Positions 6,140-11,022 of a stretch of DNA of 11,022 nucleotides are shown piece by piece. The stretch spans positions 1 to 11,022 of the forward strand of contig JABMQR010000255.1 of NCBI GenBank assembly GCA_013202335.1, given 5' to 3'. Source of the DNA: Bacteroidota bacterium. GTDB taxonomy: Bacteria > Spirochaetota > Spirochaetia > JABMQR01. Made by a program: the position numbers and the translations under genes. How positions within the stretch are numbered: position 1 is the stretch's first letter; the number at the start of each line of letters is the position of its first letter. Below the pieces are notes generated by a model that did no database searches, was not told where the DNA came from, and saw only the letters and a list, made by a program, of their open reading frames with translations.

Positions 6140-7678
6140 ATGAATATATTTGATACGGTTATCGTAGGTGCCGGTGTTATTGGCTGTGCGATCGCACGAA
6201 TTCTTGCCCAAACAAACCTCTCTGTATTAGTTGTTGAGAAAGAACCGGATACTGGTTTCGGCAGCAGCAGCAGAAACAGCGGGGTGGTGCATTCAGGTAT
6301 TCACTATACCCCGGACTCAAACAGGGCAATATTCAATGTCCAGGGTAACCGGATGATGGAGGGTCTTTGCAGCGAACTTAAGGTTCCTTTCAAAAAATCT
6401 GGTAAAATAACGGTTGCTTTTACCGATGAACAAGTACACACATTAGCAGCACTGCTGAAACAGGGAACAGAGAATGGTGTACCCGATATCAAACTGATCG
6501 AAAAAGATGAGATGGAAAAGCTCCAGCCGGGTACTATGGGGAAGGCTGCACTATATACCCCATCAACCGGTATTGTCAGTCCGTATGAACTTACAATTGC
6601 ATTGGCGGAAAGTGCTTATGCCAACGGGGCAGATTTCAAGTTCAACCACACGGTCAAATCTATTGAAATCCCTGACCAGCACAGAGAACATTTTCTACTG
6701 CACACAGAGCATGCTGAGGGATCCTGTACAAAGACGATCACCTATGCTGCAAAAGTTGTCATAAATGCCGCAGGCCTTGGTTCAGCCGATATAGCAAAAA
6801 TGGCTGGAATTGATGATTACACGATATATCCTTGCCGGGGCGAATACTATGTCCTGGATAAAAGATTGAAAGATTCCCTCAACTTGTTGATATACCCGGT
6901 TCCCGGTGCTCACAGCAGTGGTCTGGGAATACACCTTACCAATACTGTTGATGGAAACATCCTGATTGGACCCTCCAATGAATATATTATGGATGATGAA
7001 GACTCTTCCACAACTATTGATATCATGAAAACTCTCCGTGAGGAGGGGCACCACCTGCTGCCTGCTTTGGGCGGCTCAGATTTTATCAGGAGTTTTGCCG
7101 GTATTCGGCCAAAGCTTGCTCCGCCCCAAGAGGGTGGTTTCCGGGATTTTGTGATCGAATCACGCCTGGATGTCTCCGGGTTTATTAACCTTACTGGTAT
7201 TGAAAGCCCGGGCCTTACCGCTTCACCAGCCATTGCTGAGCAGGTAAAAACATTGGTAGGAGAACTTATCCCATTACAGAATCGAGAGAATTTTGTGCGG
7301 GGACGTCCGGTTATTCACAATACCCCGTTTACAGAAAAACGGTTTTCAGCCTGCTCCAGGAAGGAGAAAAAAAAGCTTATTTCACAAAACCCCGATTATG
7401 GCTCTATTGTCTGCCGCTGTGAAGAGATTACTTTAGCAGAGATAAAAGAAGCTGCTGCACGCACTCTCGGTCCTGTAACTTTTACAGGGATTAAATACCG
7501 TACCCGGGCAATGATGGGGAGGTGCCAGGGGGGCTTCTGCCTCCAGCGATTAACTGAAATTCTCCGGGAATCATTCGGTATTGCCGTTGGTGAACAAACC
7601 TTGAAGGGTTCGGGTACAGAACTTTTCATGGGTCCGCTAAGAACTTCTCAAACACCCCGAAGAAAAGAGTCGCTATGA
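6140..7678 (+). CDS. GlpA/LhgO-like FAD oxidoreductase with C-terminal [2Fe-2S] BFD-like domain
   Basis: A 512-residue flavoprotein. The N-terminal DAO-fold FAD domain shows the dinucleotide loop GAGVIGCAIA (10-19), the acidic E33, and SSRNSGVVHSGIHY (43-56), the pattern of LhgO- and GlpA-type dehydrogenases. FAD-binding elements recur at VVINAAGLGS (206-215) and near LTGIESPGLTASPAIAE (351-367). After about residue 420 comes a BFD-like domain with four cysteines, C425-x-C427 and C462-x4-C467, expected to hold a [2Fe-2S] cluster. Such proteins oxidise glycerol-3-phosphate or a 2-hydroxyacid and pass electrons on through partner subunits. It is the first gene of a coupled three-gene operon; its stop overlaps the next start in ATGA. 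The ATG at 6140 has no good Shine-Dalgarno and is the first in-frame start after a stop at 6119-6121. The substrate is unproven: glycerol-3-phosphate is the family guess, but no glpK is present here. Confidence 0.9.
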   Translation: MNIFDTVIVGAGVIGCAIARILAQTNLSVLVVEKEPDTGFGSSSRNSGVVHSGIHYTPDSNRAIFNVQGNRMMEGLCSELKVPFKKSGKITVAFTDEQVHTLAALLKQGTENGVPDIKLIEKDEMEKLQPGTMGKAALYTPSTGIVSPYELTIALAESAYANGADFKFNHTVKSIEIPDQHREHFLLHTEHAEGSCTKTITYAAKVVINAAGLGSADIAKMAGIDDYTIYPCRGEYYVLDKRLKDSLNLLIYPVPGAHSSGLGIHLTNTVDGNILIGPSNEYIMDDEDSSTTIDIMKTLREEGHHLLPALGGSDFIRSFAGIRPKLAPPQEGGFRDFVIESRLDVSGFINLTGIESPGLTASPAIAEQVKTLVGELIPLQNRENFVRGRPVIHNTPFTEKRFSACSRKEKKKLISQNPDYGSIVCRCEEITLAEIKEAAARTLGPVTFTGIKYRTRAMMGRCQGGFCLQRLTEILRESFGIAVGEQTLKGSGTELFMGPLRTSQTPRRKESL

Positions 7679-8994
7679 AAAAAAACCTGAAATCCTTGAT
7701 AGAAAATGAGCTTGAGTATGCTGTTGCAGTAATTGGGGCAGGACCTGCAGGGCTGGCTGCAGCTGCCGGTGCCACAAAAGCCGGTGCTGCATCTGTCATA
7801 ATAATAGATCGAAACTATCGCCCCGGAGGAATTCTTAACCAGTGCATTCACGATGGGTTTGGATTACACCGATATAATGAATCTCTCTCCGGACCGGAAT
7901 ATGCCGCGCGGGAAAATGATATTTTACAGAATATAGAGATAATCGAAAAAATAACCCTCTTATCAGGGACTTTTGTTCAGGATCTTGTACCGGAAAATCA
8001 GGGATTTTCCCTTGTAGTTATGTCTTCAGGCTCTTTTAACGTTATCAGAGCAGCAACGGTAGTTTTAGCTATGGGCTGCAGAGAACGAACCGCCGGTGCT
8101 ATATCACTTCCGGGAACCAGACCTGCAGGAATTTTTACTGCGGGTACAGCCCAACGCCTTATGAATATTCAAAATATCAGTGTTGGTAAACGTGCTGTTA
8201 TTATCGGGTCTGGTGATATTGGATTAATAATGGCCCGAAGGCTTACGCTGGAAGGTGCTGAGGTTGCTGCTGTTACCGATATACAGCCCTATCCCGGTGG
8301 ACTCGACCGGAATGTCCGGCAATGCCTCCATGATTTTGCTATTCCACTTATGCTCTCAACCGGAGTTGTCAAAGTTCACGGTAAAAAACGGGTTGATGGA
8401 ATTTCCGTTGCACCGCTGGACAACCAAAACAGACTAATTATAAAATCATCAACCTATATCCCCTGCGATACAATCCTGCTCTCTGTTGGACTTATTCCGG
8501 AACATGAACTGGCAAGAAACGCCGGTACTGCACTGGATGAATCTACTCAGGGACCCATCGTCGACCAAAACCTTATGACAACGGTTCCTGGGCTGTTCGC
8601 CTGTGGAAATGTACTGCAAGTACACGATCTTGTCGATTTTGTCTCCGAAGAGGCAGAGCATGCCGGAGCCTGTGCAGCAAAAATGGCACATTCCAACCCT
8701 CAACCAACTACCGGCACAAAAAAACCCGGCAGCAACATCCAGCCTATAACGGTAGGATCCAACTTGCGTTATGTCCTTCCTCATACAATTACTGAACCAG
8801 GCAGCATAACTCTCTCAATGCGCGTTACTTCACCGGAAGTAGATTTCCGTATCTGTGTAGCGCGGCTGGAAAAGGGTGCTGATAGAATTCTGCTAACTAA
8901 AACATTCAGCAGAGTCTCCCCCTCTGAGATGTTACGGTTTACCTTTAATTGTGATAAAATTGAGCCTCTGGAGGTATATGGTGAATCTTTCTGA
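7675..8994 (+). CDS. FAD/NAD(P)-dependent oxidoreductase, partner of the GlpA-like protein
   Basis: A 439-residue pyridine-nucleotide-disulfide-oxidoreductase-fold protein. It has an FAD loop GAGPAG (21-26), a second dinucleotide loop GSGDIG (178-183) for NAD(P), and the C-terminal FAD segment GLFACGNVLQVHDLVDF (306-322). The PGGILNQCIHDGFG stretch (50-63) has a single Cys57 instead of the CxxC of thioredoxin reductases, so it is not a disulfide reductase of that kind. The final 80 residues, including LRYVLPH (364-370), form an extension characteristic of members encoded between GlpA-like and DUF1667 genes. It probably shuttles electrons between the Fe-S flavoprotein and NAD(P). The start overlaps the preceding stop by four bases (ATGA), and its own stop lies inside the next gene, so the three are translationally coupled. 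Confidence 0.9.
   Translation: MKKNLKSLIENELEYAVAVIGAGPAGLAAAAGATKAGAASVIIIDRNYRPGGILNQCIHDGFGLHRYNESLSGPEYAARENDILQNIEIIEKITLLSGTFVQDLVPENQGFSLVVMSSGSFNVIRAATVVLAMGCRERTAGAISLPGTRPAGIFTAGTAQRLMNIQNISVGKRAVIIGSGDIGLIMARRLTLEGAEVAAVTDIQPYPGGLDRNVRQCLHDFAIPLMLSTGVVKVHGKKRVDGISVAPLDNQNRLIIKSSTYIPCDTILLSVGLIPEHELARNAGTALDESTQGPIVDQNLMTTVPGLFACGNVLQVHDLVDFVSEEAEHAGACAAKMAHSNPQPTTGTKKPGSNIQPITVGSNLRYVLPHTITEPGSITLSMRVTSPEVDFRICVARLEKGADRILLTKTFSRVSPSEMLRFTFNCDKIEPLEVYGESF
8970..8974 (+). promoter_or_regulatory. Ribosome binding site deciding the DUF1667 start
   Basis: GGAGG lies inside the end of the preceding gene. It is three bases before ATG 8978 and six before GTG 8981, which rules out the upstream in-frame GTG at 8951. 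GTG 8981 has the better spacing; ATG 8978 is the better codon. They differ by one residue. Confidence 0.7.
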
Positions 8995-9376
8995 ACATGA
9001 AAAATATATCGTAGAAGAACTCACCTGTATTGTCTGCCCCAAAAGCTGCGTTCTCAGGGTTGAGAAGGATAAAATAACCGGGACTATTACCGCAATACAT
9101 AATGCAAATTGCCAGCAAGGTACCGCATGGGTTACCCAGGAACTGCTTCATCCAGTCCGAAGTGTCTGCAGCTCAGTACTGGTTGAAAATGGTACCGAAC
9201 CGCTAACAGGAGTCCGGACAAATCAGCCTGTTTCAAGGAGTGATGTGTTTAAGGTTATGGAAGCAATAAAGAGCTGCCGAATTTCCGCTCCGGTAACTAT
9301 TGGTGAAACGATAATAGAGAATCCCGGGGGTGTTTCCTGTAAAATCATCGCAACACGGTCGGTATCGGCTGTTTAG
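8978..9376 (+). CDS. DUF1667 cysteine-rich small subunit
   Basis: A protein of 132 residues counted from ATG 8978. The N-terminus carries EELTCIVCPKSCVLRV, that is C17-x2-C20-P-x2-C24. A fourth cysteine, C45, is in NANCQQGTAWVTQELLHPVRSV, which matches the family's C-x-x-G-x-x-(Y/W) followed by E and P-x-R. The C-terminal region ends in IIATRSV, also typical. DUF1667 proteins are regularly encoded after GlpA-like and FAD/NAD(P) oxidoreductase genes and are thought to be a small subunit of the complex. The four cysteines could hold an Fe-S cluster or a metal. It overlaps the upstream gene by 14-17 bases. Its TAG stop (9374-9376) is immediately followed by the stop of the convergent radical SAM gene. 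Confidence 0.9.
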   Translation: MVNLSEHEKYIVEELTCIVCPKSCVLRVEKDKITGTITAIHNANCQQGTAWVTQELLHPVRSVCSSVLVENGTEPLTGVRTNQPVSRSDVFKVMEAIKSCRISAPVTIGETIIENPGGVSCKIIATRSVSAV

Positions 9377-10747
9377 TCAGGTACGTGTTTCGCGTGCCAG
9401 CAACTTTAACTTCTGAAGATCATCACGCGTCTGTCCACTCCATTCTGCCGGGAAAAAGAGATTGTTATGATAGAGCGGCTCATCCTCAAGCGGCAAATTA
9501 CAAACTTTAACAGCGTCTTCCCACATCGGCGTACCGGGTACGGGTGAATATTCTGCTATTGATACACTTACTCCAGCTTCAGCAGCAATTCTGATTGAGG
9601 ATTCAACTTCATCAGTATGCTGACCGGGAAGCCCTGCAAGGATATACACGGGAAGGTTTTTCTGTGTAAATCCTGCTCTCAGAATCATCTGTATGGAGTC
9701 GTGGAATTGAGCCGTTGAGAATTTATGATCATGAAGCAGATGAAACTCATTTGAAGCAGATTCAAAGCCCATCCGTATCTCCTGAAATCCGGCCCTCTTC
9801 ATAAGCAGGGCACTCTCCTCATCTATATAACGGATATGTACCGCATTTGGCGTGTAAAAAGAGAATGATATACCGGACCGAATAACTCTCTCCAGGAAAG
9901 GAAGAAGTACTTTCTCTTTATTAACCAATAGGGCATCATCATAGAATCCAAAATGCCTTATCCCTCTCCTTCTATAGAGTTCCTGTATAACAGTAAATGC
10001 TCCATCGGGATCTCCATTCCTGAATACAGGATTTATCAGATCCGAAGCACAATAGTCACAGTGCAGCGGACAACCGGTATTCAGCCGAATAACTCCGGCT
10101 CCCTGATCCCAGAAACCCGGTCCTTCTCTGGTTTTTACATCTTCGGGGACTGAAGGATATAATGGAACCGGGCCGGAAGGTACAGGAAACCCTTTCTCTG
10201 AAAGAAAGGCTCTGATTGGGCCGGTATCATCCCCTTTCACTACAAGATCTGCCCCGGTTACCCGTTCGGCATGTCCGGGCATAAGTGAAGCATAAATTCC
10301 ACCAATAAGTATTTTGGCTTTCGGAACCTGTTTTCTCACTATTTCTGCAGCTTCAACAACACCCTGATACCAGTAGGTCATCCCGGAGGTTATACACACA
10401 ATATCAGGCTGTGATTCCCTGATTTTTATTTCAAGAACTTCTCTCAGAATTCCATACCGCCCGAATATCCTGGGTATGTTCCTTACATTCTCAGGAAGTG
10501 GTATTTGCTGCTTAAAAAACTTTCCCGTTCCATTCTGTTTACGTTTGGGATTTCCGAGTATTTGTGCTGTTTCCGGATCTTCCCAGTCAAGTGCATTAAT
10601 ATAGATCGTATTGTATCCAGCCTCACGAAACCAGGCTTCAAGCCGTATCAGGCCGTAGGGTTTGAGAAAAAGATCATAGAGGGCAAAATCATATACAGGA
10701 GGCTGAATGAATAATACTTTTGGATTTTTCCTAAATGAGAATTCCAT
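9377..10747 (-). CDS. B12-binding-domain radical SAM protein
   Basis: A protein of 456 residues from ATG 10747. The N-terminal region (about 1-190) is a cobalamin-binding-like Rossmann domain: KVLFIQPPVYDF, LKPYGLIRLEAWFREAGY, DIVCITSGMTYWYQGVVEAAEIVRK and AKILIGGIYASLMPGHA. It lacks a DxHxxG cobalamin-ligand motif, as many relatives do. The radical SAM core follows, with NTGCPLHCDYC giving the C226-x3-C230-x2-C233 cluster site, then GFYDDALL, MGFESAS (GE-type motif) and YILAGLPGQ. The substrate is unknown; relatives include B12-dependent methyltransferases and many uncharacterised enzymes. The reading frame extends to a TTG at 10783, but that codon lies in the loop of a 17-bp perfect hairpin and the extra 12 residues look unlike the family start, so ATG 10747 is preferred. 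No clear Shine-Dalgarno is seen at either start. Confidence 0.88.
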   Translation of the reverse strand: MEFSFRKNPKVLFIQPPVYDFALYDLFLKPYGLIRLEAWFREAGYNTIYINALDWEDPETAQILGNPKRKQNGTGKFFKQQIPLPENVRNIPRIFGRYGILREVLEIKIRESQPDIVCITSGMTYWYQGVVEAAEIVRKQVPKAKILIGGIYASLMPGHAERVTGADLVVKGDDTGPIRAFLSEKGFPVPSGPVPLYPSVPEDVKTREGPGFWDQGAGVIRLNTGCPLHCDYCASDLINPVFRNGDPDGAFTVIQELYRRRGIRHFGFYDDALLVNKEKVLLPFLERVIRSGISFSFYTPNAVHIRYIDEESALLMKRAGFQEIRMGFESASNEFHLLHDHKFSTAQFHDSIQMILRAGFTQKNLPVYILAGLPGQHTDEVESSIRIAAEAGVSVSIAEYSPVPGTPMWEDAVKVCNLPLEDEPLYHNNLFFPAEWSGQTRDDLQKLKLLARETRT

Positions 10748-10764
10748 GACATGAAAGATATCAG

Positions 10765-10800
10765 AGGCAATTTCAATAATCAAGATTATTGAAATTGCCT
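10765..10800. repeat. Perfect hairpin R1 (17-bp arms)
   Basis: Arms at 10765-10781 and 10784-10800 are perfect reverse complements (outer end AGGCAATTTC, inner end AATAATC) around AA. It lies 17 bases upstream of the radical SAM ATG and would sit in its mRNA leader. On the plus strand it is followed only by a short TTTT, so termination is at best weak. Confidence 0.85.
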
Positions 10801-10803
10801 TTT

Positions 10804-10854
10804 GAAGTTTTCGTTTTTATTATACCTTTATAATATAATAAAAACGAAAACTTC
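10804..10854. repeat. Perfect hairpin R2 (21-bp arms)
   Basis: Arms at 10804-10824 and 10834-10854 are perfectly complementary (outer end GAAGTTTTCG, inner end TTATTATA) with a 9-base loop, CCTTTATAA. It begins three bases after hairpin R1. Its stem contains TATAAT on the minus strand (10819-10824), usable as a -10 for the radical SAM gene, though no matching -35 is seen. This is the longest inverted repeat in the window. Confidence 0.85.
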
Positions 10855-10867
10855 TGATTAATAAGTT

Positions 10868-10901
10868 GCTCTTTCAAGAACAGGAAAGAGCTTCCTTTTT
10901 T
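10868..10901 (+). terminator. Terminator-like hairpin with T-run
   Basis: Arms GCTCTTTC (10868-10875) and GAAAGAGC (10884-10891) with an 8-base loop, followed by TTCC and seven Ts (10895-10901). This is an imperfect intrinsic-terminator layout on the plus strand, since the T-run starts three bases after the stem. The nearest upstream plus-strand gene ends at 9376, across an antisense gene, so its natural transcript is unclear. Confidence 0.45.
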
Positions 10902-10927
10902 TAGCTTCCTTCTTTTATCTGTCAACA

Positions 10928-11022
10928 GTCAGCGAAAATGTCACCCTAAAGCCGGTTAACTCGTCAGCGAAAATGTCACCCTAAAGCCGGTTAACTCGTC
11001 AGCGAAAATATCACCCCCTTAC
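10928..11022. repeat. 35-bp tandem repeat, about 2.6 copies; possible IS21-type end
   Basis: The unit starts GTCAGCGAAAATGTCACCC and ends GCCGGTTAACTC. Copies at 10928-10962 and 10963-10997 are identical. A third begins at 10998 with one change (ATGTC to ATATC) and diverges after CACCC, ending in CCTTAC at the window edge. Multiple copies of a 15-20 bp GTCA...GTCACC-type motif near a TG tip are the organisation of IS21-family termini. A TGTCAACA at 10920-10927 could be such a tip, with the element extending rightwards, or the tip could be just past 11022. No transposase is visible, so this remains a tentative identification. Confidence 0.6.

Noticed and set aside
5958..6143. 61-residue hydrophobic reading frame on the plus strand between polB and the redox operon
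   Set aside because: It starts with TTG, has no ribosome binding site, runs over the divergent promoter region and its palindrome, and overlaps the next ATG. AT-rich intergenic DNA readily yields hydrophobic frames.
8951..8977. Upstream GTG start extending the DUF1667 protein by nine residues
   Set aside because: The strong GGAGG at 8970-8974 lies downstream of that GTG and fits ATG 8978 or GTG 8981, and the extension has no family resemblance.
9380..9398. GGTACG/CGTGCC stem near the convergent stop codons as a bidirectional terminator
   Set aside because: It is only six pairs including a G-T wobble, lies inside the radical SAM coding end, and has no T-run on either side.
10928..11022. 35-bp repeats as a CRISPR array
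   Set aside because: The copies are directly adjacent with no unique spacers between them, so the layout is tandem repeat, not repeat-spacer.

Overview
This is a bacterial chromosomal segment with moderate, AT-leaning composition. It holds seven convincing protein genes in four transcription groups, and it has unusually structured DNA at both ends. The gene content suggests an anaerobic or facultative bacterium: a GlpA-like flavoprotein/DUF1667 redox trio, a B12-binding radical SAM enzyme, and a DNA polymerase II. My best guess is a spirochaete of the Spirochaeta/Sediminispirochaeta type. That guess rests on family content and style only; there is no rRNA or other marker to confirm it.

Minus-strand operon (108-3401, promoter near 3479-3507): a DeoR-family repressor, an Ldh_2-type malate/L-lactate dehydrogenase-family enzyme and a short-form malic enzyme, in that order. 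The control region is dense. A consensus TTGACA lies inside a 7-bp inverted repeat. Two copies of TTTTGATCT flank the promoter. The repressor-dehydrogenase gap holds two stacked inverted repeats, one of which carries GATCAAAA again. The likely logic is a repressor controlling itself and two 2-hydroxyacid/malate enzymes that feed pyruvate and NAD(P)H.

Minus-strand polB (3550-5943): a full-length family B DNA polymerase (Pol II type) with its exonuclease and polymerase motifs and a C-terminal clamp-binding QLELF. Its best promoter sits so close to the ATG that the transcript may be leaderless.

Divergent control region (5944-6139): separates polB from the plus-strand operon and carries an 18-bp operator-like palindrome and a tandem 9-bp repeat.

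Plus-strand redox operon (6140-9376): three translationally coupled genes. They encode a GlpA/LhgO-like FAD oxidoreductase with a C-terminal [2Fe-2S] BFD-like domain, a two-dinucleotide FAD/NAD(P) oxidoreductase, and a small DUF1667 cysteine protein. Together they look like one three-subunit dehydrogenase complex, glycerol-3-phosphate dehydrogenase-like. No glycerol kinase or facilitator gene is in the window.

Minus-strand radical SAM gene (9377 to about 10747): its stop codon abuts the stop of the DUF1667 gene with no intervening base.

Ends: positions 6-92 contain three consecutive perfect hairpins. Positions 10765-10901 contain two very long perfect hairpins (17-bp and 21-bp arms) plus a terminator-like one. 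From 10928 to the window end there is a 35-bp tandem repeat that may be the terminal repeats of an IS21-type element continuing outside the window. There is no gene-free stretch longer than 300 bases; the longest, about 10748-11022, is filled by these structures.
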